Positions 51,487 through 58,725 of a stretch of DNA of 64,000 nt are shown piece after piece (within the stretch, counting starts at the first letter, position 1; every line of letters starts with the position of its first letter). The stretch spans positions 1,338,501-1,402,500 of the forward strand of contig NZ_AQQU01000001.1 in assembly GCF_002210105.1 (NCBI RefSeq). Direction: 5' to 3'. Both the position numbers and the translations under genes were made by a program. Source of the stretch: Oceanicola sp. 22II-s10i (GTDB lineage: Bacteria > Pseudomonadota > Alphaproteobacteria > Rhodobacterales > Rhodobacteraceae). The notes below the pieces were generated by a model. The model was not told where the DNA came from and ran no database searches. It was given only the letters and a program-made list of their open reading frames with translations.

Positions 51487-52521
51487 ATGCGGGCGATGAC
51501 GGTGCCGGTGGTGCTGGCCCTGTCCGGCCGGGGCGCGACGGTGGGGCGTCTGATCGCAACGTCGCTCGGTGTGCCGTTGTGGGCGCGCGCGGAGGGTGAC
51601 GCTGGCGGAGACCATACGTTTGCGGATGCTTCGGCTTTCGTCCGACGGGTTCGGGCGGAGGGCCGGCCGGTGGTGGCGGTCTGTGCCTCGGGAATGCTGC
51701 ACGACCTGATGGGCGGACCGATGCCGGGGATGGTGTCGGGGGTGGTGGCCGTCAGCCATGACGGAACGGTCGTCACGCAGTTGCAGGGGATGTCCGAGGG
51801 GCTGGCGGAACGTGTCGGACTCGCCCTGTCCGGCGCGGGAGCCGGTCGGCACCCGGACGGGGACCCGCGGCACTGGCTTGAGGATCCGCCCGAGGGCTGG
51901 ACGCTAGGCACCCCGGCTCTGGCGGCACCCGTCAGGGCGCGGTTGATGGCCGGAGGACTGGCGCGGATCGACGGAGACGAGGCGATCCGTGCGGACTGGC
52001 TGGCCGACCTGCCTGCCGCGTCTCCGCCGGACGAGGGCCTGCGTGACGTCGTGGGGATCGAGGCGACAACGATGCCGCCGGTGGACGGAGTTCTGACCTA
52101 CCATCCGCAGCGATTTGCGCTTGGCATCTGTTGCGCGGGCGACTGTCCACCGGCCGAGCTGGAGGCGCAGGTGAGGCAGATGCTGGAGGACAGCGAAACC
52201 GCGCCGGGCGCGGTGAAGGCGATCCTGACCGACGCCGGATCGTGCAGGGCCGCTGCCGTGGTTGCACTCGCCGACAGGCTGCGTCTGCCGCTGCGGGTGT
52301 GTGCGGAGCCCTATGCGGGGGATCCAGCGGACCGGCGGGCCGTGGCCGTCGCGTCCCCGTCCCCGGTGGCAGGGCGGGCCGCGATCAGCCAGACTGCCGC
52401 GCTGTTCGGTGCGGGATCGCGGGCGCGTCTGGGGCTGCCCACGGTCTCTGCAGACCTGTTCGCCTGCGCGCTGGCCGTGGCGCCCGATGCGATAGCGGGA
52501 TTGCGTGGCCGGCCTGCCTGA
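51487..52521 (+). CDS. Diverged CbiG-like protein lacking the CobJ domain
   Basis: About 344 residues from the ATG at 51487; an in-frame GTG at 51412, 1 bp after the cobL stop, would give 369. The N-terminal third resembles CbiG_N (VVLALSGRGATVGRLIATSL, then RPVVAVCASGMLHDLMGG). The region from about residue 208 (YHPQRFALGICCAGDCPPAE) aligns with CbiG_C/CobE. Typical features are missing: the GGHxGAN-type motif after the N-terminal domain is replaced by QLQGMSEGLAERV, and the distal GCHGVAEAAAL and KRKSARATCA-type blocks are not recognisable. Rhodobacteraceae usually fuse CbiG with CobJ; here the frame ends without it. The function is uncertain. Confidence 0.75.
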   Translation: MRAMTVPVVLALSGRGATVGRLIATSLGVPLWARAEGDAGGDHTFADASAFVRRVRAEGRPVVAVCASGMLHDLMGGPMPGMVSGVVAVSHDGTVVTQLQGMSEGLAERVGLALSGAGAGRHPDGDPRHWLEDPPEGWTLGTPALAAPVRARLMAGGLARIDGDEAIRADWLADLPAASPPDEGLRDVVGIEATTMPPVDGVLTYHPQRFALGICCAGDCPPAELEAQVRQMLEDSETAPGAVKAILTDAGSCRAAAVVALADRLRLPLRVCAEPYAGDPADRRAVAVASPSPVAGRAAISQTAALFGAGSRARLGLPTVSADLFACALAVAPDAIAGLRGRPA

Positions 52522-52700
52522 GCCGTGCAGCCGGCAAGCCGGATTGACGGCCGCCTTTTCCATCCGCGTTCGTATGGTCTAGGCGCAACGTGCGGCGGAA
52601 CGGACATAGCCTCCGGACCTATATTCTGAAATTCCGACACTGCGCTTGACCTGTGCGTCAGCCGGTTCATCCTTGATGTAGCTGTCGGGGGGCTGGAATC

Positions 52701-53051
52701 ATGTCCACGTTTCTATCGAAAGAGGTCCGCGAGGGGCTGGAAGCCGCACATCGCCTGGCGCGCGCCCGCCGCAGCCGGCTGCGTGTGCGCACCGCCGATG
52801 CGGAGTTTCCGGTGATCCGGTTCTGGGAGGACGGGTTTGCCGTCGAGGTGGAAACCGCACCGCGGCTGCGGGGCTTCGTCGACATCTACGACGGGCCCGA
52901 GCATCTGACCCGCTGCCTGATCGTCGCCTCGGACGAGGAAGCGGGCGAGCGGCGTTACGACTTCAAGCGGGCGACGCCGGTGTCCGACAGCGCGCCGCTG
53001 GATTTCGAACGTCCGGATACTGCACCGGTCGCGCTGATCGGGCCGAGCTGA
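52701..53051 (+). CDS. Conserved hypothetical protein
   Basis: A 116-residue protein, starting MSTFLSKEVREGLEAAHRLA and ending with an ordered beta-rich part (FPVIRFWEDGFAVEVETAPR, LRGFVDIYDGPEHLTRCLIV, RYDFKRATPV). I recognise it as a conserved small protein of Rhodobacteraceae but not as a named family; the beta-strand pattern resembles a PilZ-like or similar small barrel, which I cannot confirm. It has no signal peptide. It stands alone between the corrin cluster and adk, with 180 bp in front and 312 bp behind. Confidence 0.8.
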   Translation: MSTFLSKEVREGLEAAHRLARARRSRLRVRTADAEFPVIRFWEDGFAVEVETAPRLRGFVDIYDGPEHLTRCLIVASDEEAGERRYDFKRATPVSDSAPLDFERPDTAPVALIGPS

Positions 53052-53363
53052 GTCGCCGCCGCCGCGCGCCGCGCGGCCCGCGCCGTTAACGCAACCATTC
53101 CGCAGCGTCACGATATGTCGCACCCGTCCAGGCGCGCACAGGGTCCGGCTGGTGGCAGGTCCTGCGCGGGGCTTTTCAGCGAAAATCGAATGAAATCCGC
53201 ACCGAGCGGCCGGATATTTACAACTTTTCGCGCCTTCCTGAAAAACCGTCCACAGAATTTCCGATGGAAACCGGCGGCTTGCGCACAGGTCGTCGCAAAA
53301 TGGTAAACAGGTCGTGACAGCAGGCCCGGCGGCCTGCGCGGCCCCGGCGGCGAGGAGGACGAT
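53052..53363. other. 312-bp intergenic region before adk
   Basis: No gene is supported on either strand. The segment 53190-53310 is noticeably lower in GC than its surroundings and includes TTGCGCACAGG and AAAATGGTAAAC stretches, which may be adk promoter elements, but I could not fix a convincing -35/-10 pair. Confidence 0.6.
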
Positions 53364-54047
53364 ATGGACGCCATGACGATGACACGACCTGCGGTGCTGA
53401 TCCTGCTGGGGCCTCCGGGCGCCGGGAAGGGGACGCAGGCACGGATGCTGGAAGAGCGGTTCGGGCTGGTTCAGCTGTCCACGGGCGACATGCTGCGGGC
53501 CGCCGTGGCGGCGGGCACCGAGGCCGGGCAGCAGGCCAAGGCGGTGATGGAGGCGGGCGGTCTGGTCAGTGACGAGATCGTGCTGGCGATCCTCGCGGAC
53601 CGGCTGCGGCAGGACGATGTGAAGGCGGGCGTGATCCTCGACGGGTTCCCGCGCACGGGCGCGCAGGCCGAGGCGCTGGACCGGATGCTGGAGGCGACGG
53701 TGCAGCGGGTGAACGCGGCCGTGTCGCTGGACGTCGACGATGCAGCGATGGTGGAGCGGATCTCGGGGCGGTTCACCTGCAAGGGGTGCGGCGAGGGCTA
53801 TCACGACAGCTTCAAGGCGCCGGCGGTGGCGGAGACCTGCGACAAGTGCGGCGGGACCGAGATGGTGCGCCGGGCCGATGACCGGGCCGAGACGGTGGGC
53901 GCGCGGCTGGAGGCCTATCATGCGCAGACCGCGCCGCTGATCGACTATTATGCCGGGCGCGGTGTGTTGAAACGGGTGGACGCCATGGGCGCGATCGGGC
54001 AGGTGGCGGATGACCTGAACGGGATCGTGGCCGCGGCCACGCGCTGA
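53364..54047 (+). CDS. adk: Adenylate kinase with zinc-binding LID
   Basis: A 227-residue kinase that interconverts AMP, ATP and ADP. The P-loop is LLGPPGAGKGTQARML (near residue 15), the AMP site is STGDMLRAAVAAG and DGFPRTGAQAEALD. The LID holds four cysteines, CKGCGEGYHD and CDKCGGTEM, so it binds zinc; RRADDRAETVGARL follows. GAGGAGG precedes the ATG. In many alphaproteobacteria adk lies in the ribosomal protein cluster after secY; here it is isolated between a hypothetical gene and a TRAP operon, so this may be a moved or second copy. Confidence 0.95.
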   Translation: MDAMTMTRPAVLILLGPPGAGKGTQARMLEERFGLVQLSTGDMLRAAVAAGTEAGQQAKAVMEAGGLVSDEIVLAILADRLRQDDVKAGVILDGFPRTGAQAEALDRMLEATVQRVNAAVSLDVDDAAMVERISGRFTCKGCGEGYHDSFKAPAVAETCDKCGGTEMVRRADDRAETVGARLEAYHAQTAPLIDYYAGRGVLKRVDAMGAIGQVADDLNGIVAAATR

Positions 54048-54073
54048 GCCGGGCGGGCCGTCACTGGAATATT

Positions 54074-54122
54074 GCTATGTCGCATAACAATTGTTGACAG
54101 CAATCAGACGGCCTGCGATCTT
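54074..54122 (+). promoter_or_regulatory. dctP promoter with MarR-type palindrome
   Basis: The operator-like GCTATG-TCG-CATAAC (54074-54088) matches the palindrome at 57310 in all but one of its 12 arm positions. It is followed at once by a TTGACA -35 box (54094-54099) and, after 17 bp, GATCTT as a weak -10. An operator directly upstream of the -35 is well placed for control by the cluster's MarR protein. Confidence 0.65.
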
Positions 54123-54208
54123 CCCGACCAGATGACGAAACCCTCGGGGTCCGTGCGGAGGAGCGTGCGGGCGGTCGGGGGACCGTCATGTCGATGGGAG
54201 GATACATC

Positions 54209-55243
54209 ATGACATTCTTCAAGACCCTTTCACGGGGCCTTGCCGCCGGCGTCGTGGCGGCGATCGCGGGATCCGGCGCCTTCGCGCAGGAGGTGACGCT
54301 CAAGATGCACCAGTTCCTGCCGGCGCAGGCCAACGTGCCCCGGCTGGTGCTGGACGTCTGGGCGGACAAGGTGGAAGCGGACAGCAACGGCCGGATCAAG
54401 GTCGAACGCTATCCCGCCATGCAGCTTGGCGGCGTCCCGCCCGAGCTGACCGACCAGGTGATCGACGGGATCGCCGACGTCGTCTGGACCCTGCCGGGCT
54501 ACACGCCGGGCCGCTTCCCCTCGACCGAGGTGTTCGAGCTGCCCTTCATGATGACGAATGCCGAGGCGACCAGCCGCGCCTATTGGGAATTCGCCGAGAA
54601 GCACATGATGGACACCGAGTTCGCCGAGATGAAGATGCTCGGCCTCTGGGTCCACGGACCGGGGCTGATCCATTCGTCCAAGCCGGTGACGGAGCCCGCC
54701 GATCTGAACGGCGTAAAGCTGCGCGCGCCGACGCGGGTGACGAACCAGCTGTTCACGCAGCTCGGTGCGACGACGGTCGGGATGCCGGTGCCCGCGGTGC
54801 CCGAGGCGCTGTCCAAGGGCGTGATCGACGCCACCGTGATCCCGTGGGAGGTGACGAGCGCACTGAAGGTCAGCGAACTGGTCAAGAACCACACCGAGTT
54901 CGGGGGCGAGGCGCTCTATACCGCGACCTTCATCTTCGCGATGAACAAGGGCGTCTATGACGGCCTGCCCGACGATCTGAAAAAGGTGATCGACGACAAC
55001 TCGGGCGCCGACTTCTCGGCCTTCGCGGGCAAGGTGATGCAGGAGGGCGATGCCCCTGCACGCAAGATCGCGGTCGACCTGGGCAACAACATCATCGAGC
55101 TGACGCCCGAGCAGGTGGATGTGTGGCGTCAGGCCTCTGACGGTGTCGAGGCAGCCTGGATCGAAGAGATGAACGGCAAGGGCATGGACGGCGCGGCGCT
55201 GGTCGAAGAGGCCAAGGCCCTGATCGCCCAGCACACGAAGTGA
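54209..55243 (+). CDS. TRAP transporter substrate-binding protein (DctP family)
   Basis: A 344-residue periplasmic binding protein from the ATG at 54209, behind GGGAGGA. A signal peptide (LAAGVVAAIAGSGAFA) is followed by VTLKMHQFLPAQANVPRLVL and the ligand-region block ADLNGVKLRAPTRVTNQLFT, whose arginine usually salt-bridges the carboxylate of the substrate. The last helices are ELTPEQVDVWRQASDGVEAA. It is the first gene of dctPQM. Given the downstream acyl-CoA ligase and crotonase, a hydroxycinnamate or related aromatic acid is the most likely cargo, as for TarP in Rhodopseudomonas (inference). Confidence 0.94.
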   Translation: MTFFKTLSRGLAAGVVAAIAGSGAFAQEVTLKMHQFLPAQANVPRLVLDVWADKVEADSNGRIKVERYPAMQLGGVPPELTDQVIDGIADVVWTLPGYTPGRFPSTEVFELPFMMTNAEATSRAYWEFAEKHMMDTEFAEMKMLGLWVHGPGLIHSSKPVTEPADLNGVKLRAPTRVTNQLFTQLGATTVGMPVPAVPEALSKGVIDATVIPWEVTSALKVSELVKNHTEFGGEALYTATFIFAMNKGVYDGLPDDLKKVIDDNSGADFSAFAGKVMQEGDAPARKIAVDLGNNIIELTPEQVDVWRQASDGVEAAWIEEMNGKGMDGAALVEEAKALIAQHTK

Positions 55244-55356
55244 CGGTGCGGGCGCGGGTTCCGGCCTGCGCCCCCCTATCCGGACCGATGGTCCGGGCCC
55301 CATCCTGAACCCCCAGTCCCTAGCCCCCTGTCCGAGCGCCGAGGCCGGAGCATCCC

Positions 55357-55941
55357 ATGATCCATGACCTGTTTCGCTGGCTGGCCCGCGCGATGGCCAT
55401 TCTGGGCGGCGTGGTGCTGACCGCGCTGATCCTGCTGACCTGCGTGTCGATCCTTGGCCGGTCGGGCAACACGATCCTGCATTTCGACTGGCTGGAGCAA
55501 CTGGCCCCCGCGCTGACCGCGCGACTGCTTGAGGCCGGGATCGCGCCGGTGCCGGGCGACATCGAGGTGACCGAGGCGGGCATGGCCTTCGTCATCTTCG
55601 CCTTTCTGCCGATCTGCCAGATCACGGGCGCCCACGCGGTGGTGGACATCTTCACCTCGCAGCTCGGGGTCCGGGCCAACCGGGCGCTGGCGTTCCTGTG
55701 GGAAGCCCTGTTCGCCGTCGCGCTGGTCGTGATCGCGTGGAAGCTGCAGGAGGGCATGGCGGGCAAGATGCGCTATGGCGAAACGACCTTTATCCTGCAG
55801 TTCCCGGTCTGGTGGTCCTATGCCGCCAGCCTCGCCGGGGCCTGCGTCGCGGCGGTGGTCGGCATCTACGTGGCGGTGATGCGCGGGGTCGAGCTGATGA
55901 CCGGACGCGCGGTGCTGGCCGACGGAGGGTCCGGCGCGTGA
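55357..55941 (+). CDS. TRAP transporter small permease (DctQ)
   Basis: A 194-residue membrane protein with four helices: FRWLARAMAILGGVVLTALI, the middle helices around MAFVIFAFLPICQI and AVVDIFTSQLGVRANRALAF, and WWSYAASLAGACVAAVVGIY. The segment between the first two helices is longer than usual. It forms the membrane complex with the large DctM subunit, which begins 4 bp before its stop codon. The ligand is delivered by the DctP protein encoded just upstream. Confidence 0.93.
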   Translation: MIHDLFRWLARAMAILGGVVLTALILLTCVSILGRSGNTILHFDWLEQLAPALTARLLEAGIAPVPGDIEVTEAGMAFVIFAFLPICQITGAHAVVDIFTSQLGVRANRALAFLWEALFAVALVVIAWKLQEGMAGKMRYGETTFILQFPVWWSYAASLAGACVAAVVGIYVAVMRGVELMTGRAVLADGGSGA

Positions 55942-57266
55942 GCAACTTCGAAACCGGGCTGCTGTCCTTTCCCATCCTGCTGCTGCTGATCTTCGCGCGG
56001 ATGCCGATCGGTCTGGCGATGTTCGCCGTCGGCTTTGCCGGGCTGACCATCGTATCCGGCGGCTCGCCCAACGTCGCGCTCGCCAAGCTCAAGAGCGAAA
56101 CCTTCACGACCTTCTCGAACTACTCGCTGTCGATCATTCCGATGTTCCTGCTGATGGGGCAGTTCGCGACCCTCGGCGGGATGAGCCAGGCGCTGTTCCG
56201 CGCCGCCGAATCGTGGCTGGGCCACCGGCGCGGCGGGGTGGCGATGGCGGCGGTCGGGGCCTGCGCGGGCTTCGGCGCGATCTGCGGGTCGTCGCTGGCC
56301 ACCGCAGCGACGATGAGCAAGGTCGCCCTGCCGGAGCTGCGCCGCTACGGCTATTCCGGGGGCTTCTCGACCGCCACGCTGGCGGCGGGGGGCACGCTGG
56401 GGATCCTGATCCCGCCCTCGGTGATCCTCGTGATCTACGCCATCCTGACCGAGCAGAACATCGCCAAGCTGTTCCTCGCCGCGTTCATCCCCGGCGTGCT
56501 GGCGGCGATCGGCTACATGATCACCATCTCGATCTACGTCCGGCTGAACCCGGCCAGCGCGGGCACCCGCCCGCCGCAGCCGATGGCCGAACGCTGGCGC
56601 GCGCTGGTCGAGGTCTGGCCGGTGCTGCTGGTCTTCATGGCCGTGGTCGGCGGCATCTACTTCGGCTGGTTCACCCCGACCGAGGGCGCCGCGGTCGGCG
56701 CATTCGGCACCGGTCTGATCGCCCTGTTGAACGGCGGTCTGCGCGGCCGGGCGTGGAGCGACAGCTTCATCGCGACGGCGAAAAGCACCGGCATGATCTT
56801 CTTCATCGTCCTCGGCGCGGCGTTCTACAACGGCTTCCTCGCCCGGACGCAGGTCCCGCAGGAGCTGAGCCGCTGGGTGGTGGAGCAGGGCTTCAGCGCG
56901 TGGACGGTGCTGGCGATCATCCTCGTGCTCTACCTGATCTTCGGCTGCCTGATGGACAGCCTGTCGATGATCCTGCTGACCATCCCGATCTTCTTTCCCA
57001 TCGTCTCGGCCATGGATTTCGGCCTGAACCCCGAAGAATTCGCGATCTGGTTCGGGATCATCGTGCTGATCGTGGTCGAGGTCGGGCTGATCACGCCGCC
57101 GGTGGGGATGAACCTTTTCGTCATCAACTCGATGGACCGCGAGACGCCGATCTCGCGGACCTACGGGGCGGTCATGTATTTCGTCGGGTCGGACATTGTG
57201 CGGGTGATCCTGCTGGTCCTGTTCCCCGGCATCACGCTCTTCCTGCTGCGCATCTCCGCGGGCTGA
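55938..57266 (+). CDS. TRAP transporter large permease (DctM)
   Basis: A 442-residue sodium-coupled permease with about twelve helices. It starts at a GTG overlapping the dctQ stop by 4 bp, so translation is coupled. Typical DctM segments are FGAICGSSLATAATMSKVAL, GGTLGILIPPSVILVIYAIL, FGWFTPTEGAAVGAFGTGLI and GLITPPVGMNLFVINSM, which include the two re-entrant Na+/substrate loops. It closes the importer operon. A GC-rich inverted repeat lies just after it (about 57275-57299), without a T tract, so readthrough into the crotonase gene may still happen. Confidence 0.96.
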   Translation: MSNFETGLLSFPILLLLIFARMPIGLAMFAVGFAGLTIVSGGSPNVALAKLKSETFTTFSNYSLSIIPMFLLMGQFATLGGMSQALFRAAESWLGHRRGGVAMAAVGACAGFGAICGSSLATAATMSKVALPELRRYGYSGGFSTATLAAGGTLGILIPPSVILVIYAILTEQNIAKLFLAAFIPGVLAAIGYMITISIYVRLNPASAGTRPPQPMAERWRALVEVWPVLLVFMAVVGGIYFGWFTPTEGAAVGAFGTGLIALLNGGLRGRAWSDSFIATAKSTGMIFFIVLGAAFYNGFLARTQVPQELSRWVVEQGFSAWTVLAIILVLYLIFGCLMDSLSMILLTIPIFFPIVSAMDFGLNPEEFAIWFGIIVLIVVEVGLITPPVGMNLFVINSMDRETPISRTYGAVMYFVGSDIVRVILLVLFPGITLFLLRISAG

Positions 57267-57309
57267 GGGGCCGTGCCCCGTCCCCCGACGGGGGCGGTGC
57301 GAGATATTT

Positions 57310-57331
57310 GTTATGGCGCATAACTGTTATG
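57310..57331 (+). promoter_or_regulatory. MarR-type palindrome upstream of the crotonase gene
   Basis: GTTATG-GCG-CATAAC (57310-57324) is a perfect 15-bp palindrome, and a further GTTATG half-site begins 16 bp later at 57326. The same motif lies before dctP at 54074. It stands about 145 bp before the crotonase start. This is the clearest candidate operator for the MarR protein encoded at 58261. Confidence 0.7.
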
Positions 57332-57469
57332 GCGCCGGAAAGGAGCGGACCGTGGTTCCGATCTGTATCGCAGCGTTGGCCCGCAAGGGCCCGACAGCCC
57401 GGCATACGCATCCGGACGGAGCGCTCGCCCGCCGCCATGATCCCCAGTCCCCAAGCCCGAGGTAAGCCG

Positions 57470-58234
57470 ATGTCCGACGTTCTGACCATTGAAATCCGAG
57501 ATCGCGTCGCCGTCCTGACGATGAACCGCCCCGACAAGCGCAACGCGATGAACGATGCCCTGCTGGGCGCGCTGGACGCGTTCTTTTCGGCCCCGCCCGA
57601 AGGGGTGAAGGCGGTCGTGCTGAGCGGCGTCGCGGGACACTACTGTTCCGGCCTCGACCTGTCCGAGCATGTCAGCCGCGACGCCGAGGGCACCCTGCGC
57701 CATTCGCGCGCATGGCACGCGGTGATGGACCGCATCCAGTATTCGGGCCTGCCGGTCGTCAGCAACATGTTCGGCGCGGTGATCGGCGGCGGGCTGGAGT
57801 TGGCGACGTCGACCCACGTGCGCATCGCGGAGCCCTCGGTCATCTTCCAGCTGCCCGAGGGGCGGCGCGGGATCTATGTCGGCGGCGGGGCGTCGGTCCG
57901 GGTGGGGCGCATTCTGGGCGCCGACCGGATGACCGAGATGATGCTGACGGGTCGTAAATACGGTGCCGAAGAGGGTCTGCGCCTGGGTCTGTGCCATTAC
58001 GCGGTGGCCGAGGGCGAGGGGATGGCGCTGGCGCTCGACCTCGCGGGCAAGATCGCGCAGAACGCCAGCCTGTCGAACTATATCATGATCCACGCCATCG
58101 CCCGGATCTCGGACATGAGCCGGGCGGACGGGCTGTTCACCGAGAGCCTGTCGGCGGCCATCGCCCAGACCAGCCCGGATGCCGAGGAGGGCCTGCGCGC
58201 CTTCCTCGACAAGCGCGCGCCCGAGTTCCGCTGA
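57470..58234 (+). CDS. Crotonase/enoyl-CoA hydratase-family enzyme of the feruloyl-CoA-type cluster
   Basis: A 254-residue crotonase from the ATG at 57470. It has TMNRPDKRNAMNDALL, the oxyanion-hole motifs HYCSGLDLSEHVS and FGAVIGGGLELATSTHVRIA, and the family-specific block QLPEGRRGIYVGGGASVRVG. That block and the SNYIMIHAIARISDMS helix mark a subgroup that travels with feruloyl-CoA synthases but differs from the classic p-hydroxycinnamoyl-CoA hydratase/lyase. It probably hydrates, or hydrates and cleaves, the CoA ester made by the ligase downstream. The MarR gene follows directly. Confidence 0.93.
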   Translation: MSDVLTIEIRDRVAVLTMNRPDKRNAMNDALLGALDAFFSAPPEGVKAVVLSGVAGHYCSGLDLSEHVSRDAEGTLRHSRAWHAVMDRIQYSGLPVVSNMFGAVIGGGLELATSTHVRIAEPSVIFQLPEGRRGIYVGGGASVRVGRILGADRMTEMMLTGRKYGAEEGLRLGLCHYAVAEGEGMALALDLAGKIAQNASLSNYIMIHAIARISDMSRADGLFTESLSAAIAQTSPDAEEGLRAFLDKRAPEFR

Positions 58235-58260
58235 CCATGGCGCGCGACGGGGAGGATACA

Positions 58261-58725
58261 GTGACGGAGGGCGCTGGCCCGGTCCCCGACCGCGCGCTCA
58301 GGCGCCTGACCGGCTATTCCCTCAAGCGCGCCTACAATCGCCTGCAGACCGACGCCGCGCGGGTGCTGGATGGCTTCGGCCTGCGGATCACCACCTATTC
58401 CGCGCTGAGCGTCATCTGCGCGACGCCCGACCTGCGGCAGAGCCAGCTGGCCGAGGCGTTGTCGATGGAGCGGTCGAACACCGTGGTGATCGTCGACACG
58501 CTGGAACAGGCGGACCTGATCGAACGCCGCCGCGTCCCGCATGACCGGCGGTCCTATGCGCTGCGGGCCACCAAGGCGGGGCGACGGCTGTTCACCGATG
58601 CGACCGCGGCGCTGGAACGGCACGAGGACGAGATGCTCGGCGCGCTCGACGCCGGCGAGAGGGAGGAACTGATGCGGCTGCTGCACAAGATAGACGAGAC
58701 GGGGGCGAACGGTGTCCGGGGCTGA
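58261..58725 (+). CDS. MarR-family regulator of the acyl-CoA cluster
   Basis: A 154-residue winged-helix protein from a GTG at 58261 with a strong GGGGAGG site; an ATG at 58237, 2 bp after the crotonase stop, is also in frame. The DNA-binding part is LRQSQLAEALSMERSNTVVI, then DTLEQADLIERRRVPHDRRS and the wing YALRATKAGRRL. It belongs to the group of CouR, BadR and FerR-type repressors, which release DNA on binding an aromatic CoA thioester. Its gene lies between the crotonase and the ligase and overlaps the latter by 14 bp, so regulator and enzymes are made together. The palindromes at 54074 and 57310 are its likely targets. Confidence 0.93.
   Translation: MTEGAGPVPDRALRRLTGYSLKRAYNRLQTDAARVLDGFGLRITTYSALSVICATPDLRQSQLAEALSMERSNTVVIVDTLEQADLIERRRVPHDRRSYALRATKAGRRLFTDATAALERHEDEMLGALDAGEREELMRLLHKIDETGANGVRG

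Noticed and set aside
48339-51911. A 1190-codon minus-strand open frame opposite the corrin genes
   Set aside because: Composition is Arg/Pro/Gln/His-rich shadow sequence with no domain, and the plus strand carries recognisable CobH, CobL and CbiG domains.
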